A DNA stretch of 64,000 nucleotides from G965279355 sp965279355 (GTDB lineage Bacteria; Pseudomonadota; Alphaproteobacteria; CACIAM-22H2): assembly GCA_965279355.1 (NCBI GenBank), contig OZ257155.1, positions 4,836,001-4,900,000 of the forward strand, written 5' to 3'. Below, in pieces: positions 17,967-26,963 of this stretch; the stretch's first letter is position 1; each line of letters starts with the position of its first letter. Made by a program: the position numbers and the translations under genes. The notes beneath the pieces are model-generated. The model was given only the letters and a program-made list of their open reading frames with translations, made no database searches and was not told where the DNA came from.

Positions 17967-18644
17967 ATGAGCGCGCGCATAGCCCTCGTCCTGATTGTGC
18001 TGCTGACGGGGGCGGGCGTTGCAGCGCAGGATCAACGGGCAGTCGAGGCGCGACTTGCGACGGGACAGGCACCTGACGCCGTTGCCCGCCAGCTCATTCG
18101 CGACGGTGCCGATGCTGAAGACGTAGCCGCGCTCCTCTTTCGCCTGCGGTCGGCGAACGATGCGGTGCGTGTAGTGGCGTTCGCGGCGGTCCATGAAGGC
18201 GCGCGTCTAAAACCGGCCGACGCGACCCTGATTGCCGTCGGCGTTGCCGGGCTGGCGCAGCCCGCAGGCTTTCCGGCCGCCGTCGGTGCGATCCTGGCCG
18301 TGCCGGCAAGCGCCGCGGAAACCGGCGCCGCCGTGGCACAAACCGCTCCGCAGGCGGGACCGCTGATTGCCGCGGCGATTGCGCGCCTGGTACCCGATCA
18401 GGCTATTGCAGCGGCTGCCGCCATCGGGCGCGTGGTGCCGCGTCAGGCGCTGTTCGTGGCGTCGGCCGTGCTGCAGATCCTGCCGCAGCATCATGACGCG
18501 GTGGTCGCCGCGGTTGAGAGATCGTCCGGCGTCAGTATGGAACTGGTGCGCCAGCGGCATGAGCCGACGGAATCCGTCGGTGCCAACGCGATGCGTGAAT
18601 CCGATGAAGTGCTGGCGATCCTGCCGCTCAAGGAGGCGCGCTAG
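17967..18644 (+). CDS. Secreted alanine-rich protein of unknown function
   Basis: Not recognised. The 225-residue product begins with a clear Sec signal peptide (MSARIALVLIVLLTGAGVAAQ). The mature part is very rich in alanine and in short helical segments (VAALLFRLRSANDAVRVV, AIAAAAAIGRVVPRQALFVA), with a recurring pattern of about 35-40 residues in which a helix ends in a proline, suggesting a small helical-repeat periplasmic protein. The ATG at 17967 was chosen because the signal peptide begins there. It follows thiL by 7 bp, so it is probably co-transcribed with the riboflavin-thiL genes, but that says little about its role. Confidence 0.7.
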   Translation: MSARIALVLIVLLTGAGVAAQDQRAVEARLATGQAPDAVARQLIRDGADAEDVAALLFRLRSANDAVRVVAFAAVHEGARLKPADATLIAVGVAGLAQPAGFPAAVGAILAVPASAAETGAAVAQTAPQAGPLIAAAIARLVPDQAIAAAAAIGRVVPRQALFVASAVLQILPQHHDAVVAAVERSSGVSMELVRQRHEPTESVGANAMRESDEVLAILPLKEAR

Positions 18645-18731
18645 GGTCCGGGATCCCGTTGTGCCGGCGGCTTTGCTATTCGGAGGCCGCAGGCCTAAAT
18701 TTGAGACATCTTCGACTCGGGTCACTATCCG

Positions 18732-19154
18732 ATGGTCCGGCGAGCATCTTTCCTGTTGGCGGCTCTTCTTCTGGCGGTAACGCTGGCGCTGCCGGCGCGC
18801 GCGGCCGACGCTCCCGCTTTGCCCGGTAAGGACAAGCCGGTCAGTGTCCGGCTCGACCCGCTCACCGTCTCTATTCAGCGCAACGGCGTGATCGAGCGCC
18901 ATATTGGCTTCGTGATCGTGCTCGAGGTCGAGAACATCACCGCGCAGGCGCTGATCGAGGACCGCAAGCCCAAACTGATCGATGCTTTTGTGCTCGACAT
19001 CAACGCGCTGGCCTCCCTGCCGTCATCCTATGACAACGGCATCGACCCTGAAGCTCTGAAGCGACGTCTGAAATTATCGACCAATCGCATATTGGGCGAC
19101 GACGTCGTCAAGAACATCGTTTTCCTGCGCACCTTCACGCGTAAAGTCAGCTGA
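18732..19154 (+). CDS. Small secreted FliL-like protein
   Basis: A 140-residue protein with an N-terminal signal or anchor (MVRRASFLLAALLLAVTLALPARA). The rest resembles the C-terminal domain of FliL, the flagellar stator-associated protein: a beta segment (VRLDPLTVSIQRNGVIERHI), a helix beginning ALIEDRKPKLIDAFV, and the ending ILGDDVVKNIVFLRTF. True FliL retains an uncleaved membrane helix and lies among flagellar genes; here a cleavable AXA site seems present and no flagellar gene is near. The assignment rests on pattern recognition only. Confidence 0.65.
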   Translation: MVRRASFLLAALLLAVTLALPARAADAPALPGKDKPVSVRLDPLTVSIQRNGVIERHIGFVIVLEVENITAQALIEDRKPKLIDAFVLDINALASLPSSYDNGIDPEALKRRLKLSTNRILGDDVVKNIVFLRTFTRKVS

Positions 19155-19175
19155 CACGCCTTTTCTTCACAGCAG

Positions 19176-19197
19176 GGCGGCGGCCCTGCCGCCTTTT
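19176..19197 (+). terminator. Possible short terminator hairpin
   Basis: A 6-bp GC stem (GGCGGC / GCCGCC) with a 6-nt loop is followed by TTTT. It lies between the FliL-like gene and the MFS gene. The U-tract is short and the next start codon is only 12 bp away, so it may be a weak terminator or nothing. Confidence 0.4.
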
Positions 19198-19209
19198 GAG
19201 TAGCCGGCC

Positions 19210-20439
19210 ATGAATCCCACGATCGACCTTGCGACCACCCGCCGCAATATTCTGTTGCTGGCGATCAGTCAGGGACTTTTTATCGTCGGGACGTCGACCA
19301 TGATCGCCGAGGCAGCGATCGTCGGCCATGCGCTGGCTTCAGACAAGTCGCTCGCGACACTGCCGGTGGCGCTGCAGCAGCTTGCCGTGCTGTTCACCGC
19401 CATCCCGGCGTCGATGCTGATGCAGCGCATCGGTCGCCGTGGCGGGTTTTCGCTCGGCGCGGGCTTTGCCGTCATCGGCACGCTGATTGCCGCGCTCGGC
19501 GTCTATTGGGGGTCGTTTCCGCTGTTCTGCATCGGCGTCGCGGTGAACGGCATCTATAACGGCTTCGGTCAGTTCTATCGCTTCGCCGCAGTCGACGGTT
19601 CAATCCCGGCGTGGCGGGGCAAGGCAATCTCCTACACCCTCGCCGGTGGCGTGATTGCGGCCCTGATCGGGCCCGAACTGGCAAAGCGGACAAAAGATCT
19701 GCTGGTCTATCTCGCGGATGCCGGCTGGCCGGTGGCGCCGGTTCCTTTCGCCGGTTCTTTCATCGCGCTGACAGCTGTCGCCTTTGTCGCGCTGCTCGTG
19801 ATCCAGTTTGTGCGTATTCCCATGCCGACGGCCGAGGAGCGGGGCGGGGGCGGACGGCCCTTGAGCGAGATCATGCGCCAGCCGGTCTTCATCGTCGCGG
19901 TGATCGGCGGGATGGTGGGGTTTGGCGGCATGGCCTTCCTGATGACCGTGACACCGCTTGCCATGATCGCCTGCGGCTATGAATTCGAATCGGCCGCCTT
20001 CGTCATTCAGTGGCACGTGTTCGCGATGTTCGCGCCATCCTTCTTCACGGGGACACTGATCGCCCGCTGGGGGGTGCTCAACGTCATGAAGCTGGGGGCG
20101 GTGATCTTCGCCGCCTGTGTGGGTGTTAACCTGTCCGGTACCGCCGTCTGGCAGTTTTGGCTCGGCCTCTTCCTGCTTGGACTGGCCTGGAACTTCCTCT
20201 ACGTCGGCGCCAGCACCCTGGTCACCGAGGCCTACCGCCCGTCTGAAAAGGCAAAAGTGCAGGCGGCGAACGACGTTTTGGTCTTCTCGGCCGTGTCCCT
20301 TGGCGCCCTGTCGTCGGGCGCCTTCCACGACTGGGTGGGCTGGGCGTCCCTGAACCTGATGATGGGCCCCTTCGTGCTCCTCACCCTCGGCGCCCTGCTC
20401 TGGTTGCGTGGGCGCCGTCAGGTCCCGGCCGCGGCCTAA
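19210..20439 (+). CDS. Major facilitator superfamily transporter
   Basis: A 409-residue membrane protein with about 12 predicted transmembrane segments and the MFS inter-helix motif around RIGRRGGFSLGAGFAVIG (after TM2) and a central cytoplasmic loop (RIPMPTAEERGGGGRPLSEI). A second-half landmark is FLYVGASTLVTEAYRPSEKAK. MFS carriers move small solutes by uniport, symport or antiport; the substrate cannot be inferred from sequence or from the neighbours. It appears to be a single-gene unit ending before the hppA promoter region. Confidence 0.86.
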   Translation: MNPTIDLATTRRNILLLAISQGLFIVGTSTMIAEAAIVGHALASDKSLATLPVALQQLAVLFTAIPASMLMQRIGRRGGFSLGAGFAVIGTLIAALGVYWGSFPLFCIGVAVNGIYNGFGQFYRFAAVDGSIPAWRGKAISYTLAGGVIAALIGPELAKRTKDLLVYLADAGWPVAPVPFAGSFIALTAVAFVALLVIQFVRIPMPTAEERGGGGRPLSEIMRQPVFIVAVIGGMVGFGGMAFLMTVTPLAMIACGYEFESAAFVIQWHVFAMFAPSFFTGTLIARWGVLNVMKLGAVIFAACVGVNLSGTAVWQFWLGLFLLGLAWNFLYVGASTLVTEAYRPSEKAKVQAANDVLVFSAVSLGALSSGAFHDWVGWASLNLMMGPFVLLTLGALLWLRGRRQVPAAA

Positions 20440-20619
20440 CCCGGGTACCGCCCGTCTTGCCTTAATAAAGGCGTTCTGGCATGTTCCGGCCGCTTTCGCC
20501 GGTCCCGGCGCGGTCGTCGCCAATTTGCTCGGTGGGGCCGAGGTTTAACGACATCTGAGTCGAACTAAAGAACCGAATCGCCGCGTCGAAGCCCCCTTAA
20601 GAAACAGGAATAAGAGAAT

Positions 20620-22713
20620 ATGTCCTCAGCCTATTGGATCGTCATCGCCTGCGGCATACTTGCCCTTCTGTACGGCATGTATGCCTACGGTCGAGTGATG
20701 GCTGCACCCGCGGGTAACGCCCGCATGCAGGAAATCGCCGCCGCTATTCAGGAAGGCGCTCAGGCCTACCTGAACCGCCAGTACAGCACGATCGCCATGG
20801 TCGGCATCGCCGTGGCCGTGATCCTGTGGTTCACGCTTGGCTTGCACGTTGCCATCGGCTTCGTGATTGGCGCGGTTCTGTCCGGCGTCGCCGGCTATAT
20901 CGGCATGAACGTCTCGGTGCGTGCGAACGTCCGCACCGCCGATGCGGCGCGCCAGGGCATGCAGGCGGCGCTCGACGTCGCCTTCCGCGCCGGTGCGATT
21001 ACCGGTCTGCTGGTCGTCGGTCTCGGCCTGCTCGGTGTCGCGATCTACTTCGGCATCCTGCAGAGCTGGAAGGGCATGGGCACTCAGGCGAACGTCCGTT
21101 CCGTGCTTGAGGCGCTTGTCGCTCTCTCATTCGGCGCCTCGCTGATTTCCATTTTCGCCCGTCTCGGCGGCGGTATCTTCACCAAGGGTGCGGATGTCGG
21201 CGCCGATCTCGTTGGCAAGGTCGAGGCGGGAATTCCCGAAGATGACCCGCGTAACCCGGCCGTCATTGCCGACAACGTCGGTGACAACGTCGGCGATTGC
21301 GCTGGCATGGCCGCCGACCTGTTCGAGACCTATGCGGTCACGATCGTCGCCACCATGCTGCTGGCTGCCATCTTCTTCACCGGTGCGGCCCAGACCCAGC
21401 TCATGATGTATCCGCTTCTGATCTGCGGCGTCTGCATCGCCAGTTCGGTCATCGGCACGTTCTTTGTGAAGCTCGGCTCGAGCCAGAACATCATGGCGGC
21501 GCTCTACAAGGGCCTAATCGTGACAGGCGTGATCTCGATCGGGCTGGTGTGGCTCGTCACCGAGTACTTCCTTGGCTTCTCGAGCACCTACACAACCGGT
21601 CCTCTGACCTTCTCCGCGCGCCACCTGTTCTATTGCGCGCTGGTCGGTCTGGCCGTGACCGGGCTGTTGGTCTGGATCACGGAGTACTACACCGGCACGG
21701 CCTATCGTCCGGTGAAGAGCATCGCCGAAGCGTCCACGACCGGTCATGGCACGAACATCATCAAGGGCCTCGCCGTTTCGATGGAAGCGACGGCGTTACC
21801 AGTGGTTGTGATCTGCGGCGGCATCTTGGGGTCGTACCTGCTGGCAGGCCTGTTCGGCATTGCCATCGCGGCGACCACCATGCTGGCGCTGGCCGGCATG
21901 ATCGTGGCACTCGACGCCTACGGTCCGGTGACCGACAACGCCGGTGGCATTGCCGAGATGTCCCATCTCGACAAGGATATCCGGAAGATCACCGACGCGC
22001 TCGACGCGGTCGGCAACACGACCAAGGCCGTTACCAAGGGCTACGCGATCGGCTCCGCCGGTCTCGCCTCTCTGGTGCTGTTCGCGGCCTACACCGAAGA
22101 TCTAAAGCACTATTTCCCGACGGTTCAGGTGCAGTTCATCCTGCAGGATCCGTACGTGGTGGTGGGTCTCTTCATCGGTGGTCTGCTGCCGTACCTGTTC
22201 GGTGCGATGGGCATGACTGCTGTCGGCCGCGCGGCCGGCGCGGTGGTCATCGAAGTCCGCCGTCAGTTCAAGGAGATCAAGGGCATCATGGAAGGAACAG
22301 CCAAGCCGGACTACGGCAAGGCGGTCGACCTTCTGACCAAGGCGGCGATCAAGGAAATGATCATTCCGTCGCTGCTGCCGGTTCTCGCTCCGATCGTGCT
22401 GTACTTCGTGATCCTGCAGATCGGCGGACAGGCTGCGGCCTTTGCATCCGTTGGCGCCATGCTGATGGGCACCATCGTCACGGGTCTCTTCGTGGCTCTG
22501 TCGATGACCTCGGGCGGCGGCGCCTGGGATAACGCCAAGAAGTACATCGAAGACGGCAACTTCGGCGGCAAGGGTTCCGAGGCTCACAAGGCCGCGGTCA
22601 CCGGCGATACCGTCGGCGATCCGTACAAGGATACGGCTGGTCCCGCGGTGAACCCGATGATTAAGATCATCAACATCGTCGCGATCCTGCTGCTCGCCAT
22701 CCTCGCGCATTAA
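20620..22713 (+). CDS. hppA: Proton-translocating membrane pyrophosphatase
   Basis: A 697-residue integral membrane enzyme that couples hydrolysis of inorganic pyrophosphate to proton pumping. The catalytic loop DVGADLVGKVEAGIPEDDPR and the DNVGDNVGDCAGMAADLFE motif bind Mg-PPi; a second acidic cluster is DAYGPVTDNAGGIAEM. The determinant segment reads GNTTKAVTKG: a Lys at the position where K+-dependent enzymes have Ala, and Thr three residues later, so it belongs to the K+-independent proton-pumping class. The length is typical. It has its own promoter region of about 180 bp and a strong terminator. Confidence 0.97.
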   Translation: MSSAYWIVIACGILALLYGMYAYGRVMAAPAGNARMQEIAAAIQEGAQAYLNRQYSTIAMVGIAVAVILWFTLGLHVAIGFVIGAVLSGVAGYIGMNVSVRANVRTADAARQGMQAALDVAFRAGAITGLLVVGLGLLGVAIYFGILQSWKGMGTQANVRSVLEALVALSFGASLISIFARLGGGIFTKGADVGADLVGKVEAGIPEDDPRNPAVIADNVGDNVGDCAGMAADLFETYAVTIVATMLLAAIFFTGAAQTQLMMYPLLICGVCIASSVIGTFFVKLGSSQNIMAALYKGLIVTGVISIGLVWLVTEYFLGFSSTYTTGPLTFSARHLFYCALVGLAVTGLLVWITEYYTGTAYRPVKSIAEASTTGHGTNIIKGLAVSMEATALPVVVICGGILGSYLLAGLFGIAIAATTMLALAGMIVALDAYGPVTDNAGGIAEMSHLDKDIRKITDALDAVGNTTKAVTKGYAIGSAGLASLVLFAAYTEDLKHYFPTVQVQFILQDPYVVVGLFIGGLLPYLFGAMGMTAVGRAAGAVVIEVRRQFKEIKGIMEGTAKPDYGKAVDLLTKAAIKEMIIPSLLPVLAPIVLYFVILQIGGQAAAFASVGAMLMGTIVTGLFVALSMTSGGGAWDNAKKYIEDGNFGGKGSEAHKAAVTGDTVGDPYKDTAGPAVNPMIKIINIVAILLLAILAH

Positions 22714-22742
22714 CGCGGGGCGGCAATCGCCGCAAAAGAAAA

Positions 22743-22777
22743 AGGCCCAGCCGGTTTAGCCGGCTGGGCCTGATCTT
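22743..22777 (+). terminator. Rho-independent terminator after hppA
   Basis: A 12-bp stem (AGGCCCAGCCGG / CCGGCTGGGCCT) is followed by GATCTTTTTGG. It lies between convergent hppA and bamE and can act on hppA; the AAAAGAAAAAGG just upstream gives a U-tract for the opposite strand as well. Confidence 0.87.
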
Positions 22778-22817
22778 TTTGGCCTGACGCTTCGGGCGGC
22801 CGTTAACGGCCGCAGCG

Positions 22818-23306
22818 CTATTTCGACGCGTTGAAGCGGCCGAGATTGCCGATCAGCTGTTCCATGAAGGTCAGCTCGCGGCCAGGAGAGGGAGTCTTGC
22901 GGCTCACGGGATCGATGATCTGTCCGTCTTCCAGCGCGTAGTTTTTGACTTCCTTGACCATGCCGATGTCGTCGAATTCGATGACGACGACGCTTTGTTC
23001 GAGAATTGTCGGCTCGAAGAACGCCACCGTGCTGGTCTTTTTGCTGATGTAATACCACCGCTCGTCGTTGAACGAGCTTACGCTCGACGGCGAGCCGAGG
23101 ATTTCCCTGACTTCATCGCGGCCTTGAAGACCGGCCTTTATCCGTTCGAGATCGTAGCGATCCGGAACATAGCCGCGCTGATCGATTCGGGTTTCGCATG
23201 CGCCCAGGGTCAAGGCGACAAGCGCCGCGCATGCAGCAATGCCATAGCGCCGACGCTTGCTGCCGTCGGGCTGTTTTCCGTTGAAGTCGTCAGCGCTGCG
23301 AGCCAT
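22818..23306 (-). CDS. bamE: Outer-membrane assembly lipoprotein BamE (SmpA/OmlA family)
   Basis: A 162-residue lipoprotein. A signal sequence ends in the lipobox LTLGAC, giving a lipidated Cys after cleavage by signal peptidase II. The SmpA/OmlA domain follows: RGYVPDRYDLERIKAGLQGRDEV, then ILGSPSSVSSFNDERWYYIS, characteristic of BamE. The protein is an accessory subunit of the BAM complex that inserts beta-barrel proteins into the outer membrane. The ATG at 23306 is used; the frame is open 13 codons further upstream. It is divergent from the bc1 chaperone gene, an arrangement seen in other alphaproteobacteria. Confidence 0.88.
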   Translation of the reverse strand: MARSADDFNGKQPDGSKRRRYGIAACAALVALTLGACETRIDQRGYVPDRYDLERIKAGLQGRDEVREILGSPSSVSSFNDERWYYISKKTSTVAFFEPTILEQSVVVIEFDDIGMVKEVKNYALEDGQIIDPVSRKTPSPGRELTFMEQLIGNLGRFNASK

Positions 23307-23391
23307 TCTCCGCGATAAATCGCACCAACCCTCCGGCGATGTCAACCAGCCACCGGCCGCTAAGGCCGGTCAGGCGCGCAAGGAAGAGCGG

Positions 23392-23943
23392 ATGGTCCTC
23401 TCAAAGCTGTTCAGAACCTCCAGAAGCGAGATGGCGGCCGCGCCTCTGTACCGCGCTATCGTGCAGCAGGCGCGTGAACCGGCGTTTTATGCCGTGCATG
23501 GTGTGCCCGATTCGCTGGATGGCCGGTTCGACATGATTGCAATGCACATGTTTCTCGTGCTGCAGCGTCTTCGCTCCACCGATCCCGCCAGGAGCGAACT
23601 CGCGCAGGCCCTGTTCGATACGATGTTCGCCGACATGGACCGCAGCCTGCGGGAAATCGGGGTCGGCGATCTCGCGGTCGGCAAACGGATCCGGTCTATG
23701 GCCGAAGGTCTCTATGGGCGAATCGCAGCCTATGAGCAGGGGCTTGCGGCCGACGATGCAATCCTCGCGGCCGCTCTTAGGCGCAATCTGTTTGGCACGG
23801 TCGCCGATCCTGGGCCGTCTCCCGAAGCGTTGCAGACTCTATGCAATTATCTGCGTGCGGCGGTGCCGCTGCTGGCGGGTCAGCCGGACGAGCGCTTCAA
23901 GACAGGTGAAATCGTGTTTCCTGCGGCGCCCGCGGCCAGATGA
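23392..23943 (+). CDS. Ubiquinol-cytochrome c chaperone family protein
   Basis: A 183-residue protein of the UQCC1/CBP3-like family (ubiquinol-cytochrome c chaperone). Recognisable family features are LYRAIVQQAREPAFYAVHGVPDSLDGRFDMIAMH-type sequence near the N-terminus and the MFADMDRSLREIGVGDLAVGKRI segment. In eukaryotes CBP3 assists assembly of cytochrome b into complex III; the bacterial protein is assumed to act similarly. The ATG at 23392 was chosen because GGAAGAGCGG lies just upstream. Its stop overlaps the DUF177 gene start by four bases. Confidence 0.84.
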   Translation: MVLSKLFRTSRSEMAAAPLYRAIVQQAREPAFYAVHGVPDSLDGRFDMIAMHMFLVLQRLRSTDPARSELAQALFDTMFADMDRSLREIGVGDLAVGKRIRSMAEGLYGRIAAYEQGLAADDAILAAALRRNLFGTVADPGPSPEALQTLCNYLRAAVPLLAGQPDERFKTGEIVFPAAPAAR

Positions 23944-24473
23944 GCCCGGCGCCCTCCGATACCGTGGAATTCTCCCGGCCGGTGGAAATCCACCGGCTTG
24001 GCGACAGCGAACTTGTCCATAAAATCAGTGCCACGGCGGAAGAACTGACCGCGCTGGCGCGCCGCTTCGATATACTCGCTATCGACCGGCTGGAGGCAAA
24101 AGTGACGCTGCGCCGGATGCGGGCCGGGCTGAAACTGGCGGGCCGGCTGGACGCCGACGTCGTGCAGGCCTGCGTGGCGACGACAGAACCCGTCCCAGCC
24201 ACGGTCAGCCACGATTTTACCGTCATTTACGGGGATATTACGGAAAGCGCCGACGTCGAGATCGGTCTGGACGACAACGATCCAGTTGAGCCGATGCCCG
24301 AAGGACCCCTCGATATCGGCGAAGCGGTGGCCCAGGAACTGGCTTTGGCGCTCGATCCGTACCCGCGTGCGGCGGCTGCCGTCGTCGATCAGCGCTGGAT
24401 TGAGCCCGAAAGCGGGGCTAAACGGGCTAACCCGTTCGCGGCACTGTCAAAACTCACAAAGGGCAAATCTTAA
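23940..24473 (+). CDS. DUF177 (YceD family) protein
   Basis: A 177-residue YceD/DUF177 protein. Family features are the central LDADVVQACVATTEPVPATVSHDF-like segment (the conserved C-V-x-T pattern) and the acidic PLDIGEAVAQELALALDPYP stretch near the C-terminus. YceD proteins are linked to 23S rRNA maturation or accumulation and usually lie directly upstream of rpmF, as here. The start overlaps the chaperone gene by ATGA. Confidence 0.86.
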   Translation: MSPAPSDTVEFSRPVEIHRLGDSELVHKISATAEELTALARRFDILAIDRLEAKVTLRRMRAGLKLAGRLDADVVQACVATTEPVPATVSHDFTVIYGDITESADVEIGLDDNDPVEPMPEGPLDIGEAVAQELALALDPYPRAAAAVVDQRWIEPESGAKRANPFAALSKLTKGKS

Positions 24474-24490
24474 CCCGCGACGGGAATGAC

Positions 24491-24519
24491 TTGAGAAAAT
24501 GTGGGGATTTGTCTATCTA
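24491..24519 (+). promoter_or_regulatory. Candidate sigma-70 promoter for rpmF
   Basis: TTGAGA and TATCTA are spaced by exactly 17 nt in the 114-bp gap before rpmF. The expected start site would lie about 60 nt upstream of the rpmF ATG. It is a sequence match only. Confidence 0.42.
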
Positions 24520-24587
24520 ACTGGCCCATTCCGGCCCAATTTGCCAGTGTTAAGCTGCTGCCCGGCGCGGCAGAGAAGGAAGTAGTC

Positions 24588-24773
24588 ATGGCGGTTCCCA
24601 AGAAAAAGGTCTCGCAGTCCCGGCGCAATATGCGTCGCTCGCACGAGGCTCTTGCAAGCACGACATCCAGCGAATGCCCGAATTGCGGCGAACTCAAGCG
24701 GCCGCATCACGTGTGCGGTTCCTGCGGCTTTTATGATGGCCGCGAAGTCGTTGCGGCCAAGGCCCAAGCGTAA
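24588..24773 (+). CDS. rpmF: 50S ribosomal protein L32
   Basis: A 61-residue L32: MAVPKKKVSQSRRNMRRSH at the N-terminus, then a CPNC ... CGSC zinc-ribbon pair, then FYDGREV. The ATG is preceded by GAGAAGGAAG. The frame is open upstream, but L32 always begins MAVPK(R/K)K. It lies between the DUF177 gene and plsX, the standard arrangement. Confidence 0.96.
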   Translation: MAVPKKKVSQSRRNMRRSHEALASTTSSECPNCGELKRPHHVCGSCGFYDGREVVAAKAQA

Positions 24774-24793
24774 CGGTTTCCGGACGCGTCCCG

Positions 24794-25840
24794 TTGAGCG
24801 GCCGTCTCACCATCGCCCTTGATGCCATGGGCGGCGACCGTGCGCCGCAGATGGTGGTCGATGGTGCTGATATCGCGCGGCACCGCTTTCCGGATGTGCG
24901 TTATCTTCTGTTCGGTGACGAGGCGAAAATCGCGCCGCTGCTGGACAAGCACGAGGCCCTGAAAGGGCTCTGCGAGATACGTCACACCGATATCGCCGTC
25001 GGCAACCAGGACAAGCCGTCCGCCGCCCTGCGGGCCGGCCGGCGTTCGAGCATGCGCCTGGCGATCGATGCCGTCGACACCAAGGATGCGGCCGGGGTCG
25101 TCTCTGCTGGCAATACCGGCGCGCTCATGGCGATGGCGAAGATCGTGCTGCGCATGGTGCCCGGTATCGACCGTCCGGCCATCAGCTCTTTCTTTCCGAC
25201 CTTGCGCGGCGAAAGCGTCATGCTCGATCTCGGCGCCAACGTCGTTTGCGACGCCGAGAATCTTGTGCAGTTCGCGGTGATGGGCGAGGTCTTTGCGCGC
25301 ACGGTGCTCGGCGTTTCCAAGCCGAGCGTCGGCCTGCTCAATGTCGGCTCCGAAGAGCAGAAGGGCCATGAGGAGGTGCGCGGCGCCGCGGCCATGTTGC
25401 GCGATACGGAACTGCCGATCCGCTTCCATGGCTTTGTCGAGGGCGACGATATCACTGCCGGCACGGTCGACGTCGTGGTGACCGACGGCTTCAGCGGCAA
25501 TATCGCGCTGAAGACCGCCGAGGGTACGGTGAAGCTTTATTCCGAGTTCCTGCGCGGCGCGTTCCGTTCGTCACTGCTGGCGCGGTTCGGCTATATTTTC
25601 GCGCGTCATGCGCTCAACAAGGTCCGCAAGCGGACTGATCCCCGGCGCTACAACGGTGCGGTTTTCCTGGGCGTGAACGGCATCGTGGTGAAAAGCCATG
25701 GCGGCACGGACGCGCTCGGCTTCGCCAATGCCATCGGCGTTGCCATCGATATGGCTGCCAACGACTTCAGCTCCAAGATCCGCGACGAGATCGCTCTCGT
25801 GAACGCCGCCCGGACAAAGCTGCAGGCGGCCACAGCATAA
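24794..25840 (+). CDS. plsX: Phosphate acyltransferase PlsX
   Basis: A 348-residue PlsX, which makes acyl-phosphate from acyl-ACP for PlsY-dependent phospholipid synthesis. Family motifs: IALDAMGGDRAP at the N-terminus, SAGNTGALMA, and DGFSGNIALKTAEG. The start is TTG (TTGAGCGGC), which places the conserved ALDAMGGD motif at the normal distance from the N-terminus; no ATG lies before it. Its stop overlaps a potential fabH ATG. Confidence 0.95.
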   Translation: MSGRLTIALDAMGGDRAPQMVVDGADIARHRFPDVRYLLFGDEAKIAPLLDKHEALKGLCEIRHTDIAVGNQDKPSAALRAGRRSSMRLAIDAVDTKDAAGVVSAGNTGALMAMAKIVLRMVPGIDRPAISSFFPTLRGESVMLDLGANVVCDAENLVQFAVMGEVFARTVLGVSKPSVGLLNVGSEEQKGHEEVRGAAAMLRDTELPIRFHGFVEGDDITAGTVDVVVTDGFSGNIALKTAEGTVKLYSEFLRGAFRSSLLARFGYIFARHALNKVRKRTDPRRYNGAVFLGVNGIVVKSHGGTDALGFANAIGVAIDMAANDFSSKIRDEIALVNAARTKLQAATA

Positions 25841-25857
25841 TGGCGGCAGGAACAACA

Positions 25858-26832
25858 ATGCTGCTCCGCTCCGTCGTGCTGGGATGCGGGGCCTACCTGC
25901 CGGAGCGCATCGTCACCAACGACGAACTGTCAACGCGCGTCGACACCACCGACGAGTGGATCACGGAGCGTACAGGCATCAAGCAGCGGCACATTGCCGC
26001 CGAGGGCGAATTCACGTCCGACCTTGCGGTCAAGGCGGCCGAGCGTGCGCTGGCCGACGCAGGCATCGCAGCGAGCGAAGTCGATCTGATCATCGTCGCA
26101 ACCAGCACGCCCGATGAGACCTTTCCGGCGACCGCCACCCGGGTCCAAACGCGGCTGGGTCTGACCGATGGTATCGCCTTCGATCTGCAGGCCGTCTGCA
26201 GCGGGTTCATCTACGCGCTGGCGACCGCGGACAACTTCCTGAAAGTGGGCCAGGCGCGCACGGCGCTGGTGATCGGTGCTGAGACATTTTCGCGCATCCT
26301 CGACTGGACCGATCGTGGGACGTGCGTGCTGTTCGGAGACGGGGCGGGGGCGGTTGTCCTGCGCGCCACCCAGAGTACTGGCAACGGCCATGACCGCGGC
26401 GTGCTCTCGACCCATCTTCATTCCGACGGCCGCTATCATGACAGCCTTTATGTCGACGGCGGGCCGTCCTCGACGGGGACAGTCGGGCATGTCCGCATGG
26501 AAGGTAAGGAAGTCTTCCGCCATGCCGTTGCCAAGCTTGCTGCCGTCGTGGAAGAGGCACTGGCCGCCAACGGTATGACCGGAGCGGATATCGACTGGCT
26601 GGTGCCGCACCAGGCCAACAAGCGCATCATCGATGGCATGGCGCGCAAGCTCGGTCTGGGCAGTAACCGCGTGGTGACTACCGTCGATCATCATGCGAAC
26701 ACATCGGCCGCCTCGATCCCGATGGCCCTGGCCGAAGCATCGGCCGACGGCCGGCTGAAGCAGGGTGACGTCGTTTTGCTGGAGGCAATCGGCGGCGGCC
26801 TTGTCTGGGGCGCCAGCGTGATCCGCTGGTAA
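25858..26832 (+). CDS. fabH: 3-oxoacyl-ACP synthase III (FabH)
   Basis: A 324-residue ketoacyl-ACP synthase III that condenses acetyl-CoA with malonyl-ACP to start fatty-acid synthesis. The catalytic triad is visible: Cys114 (QAVCSGF), His251 (VPHQANKR) and Asn281 (HHANTSAAS). The N-terminus LGCGAYLPERIVTNDEL is typical. The ATG at 25858 was preferred because CAGGA lies 7 nt upstream; another ATG six codons earlier (25840) overlaps the plsX stop and is possible. Confidence 0.95.
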   Translation: MLLRSVVLGCGAYLPERIVTNDELSTRVDTTDEWITERTGIKQRHIAAEGEFTSDLAVKAAERALADAGIAASEVDLIIVATSTPDETFPATATRVQTRLGLTDGIAFDLQAVCSGFIYALATADNFLKVGQARTALVIGAETFSRILDWTDRGTCVLFGDGAGAVVLRATQSTGNGHDRGVLSTHLHSDGRYHDSLYVDGGPSSTGTVGHVRMEGKEVFRHAVAKLAAVVEEALAANGMTGADIDWLVPHQANKRIIDGMARKLGLGSNRVVTTVDHHANTSAASIPMALAEASADGRLKQGDVVLLEAIGGGLVWGASVIRW

Positions 26833-26963
26833 GCCGTCAGTTTAGGGGGCTGTGTTCAGTCCCGATTCAAAGAAACACCCCATCCCCCTGTAATTGACCG
26901 ATTTCTCGACTTAAGGTAAGTTTTTACCTGAAGCTGGGTACGGGTTGATTAGGGGAAACAGCC

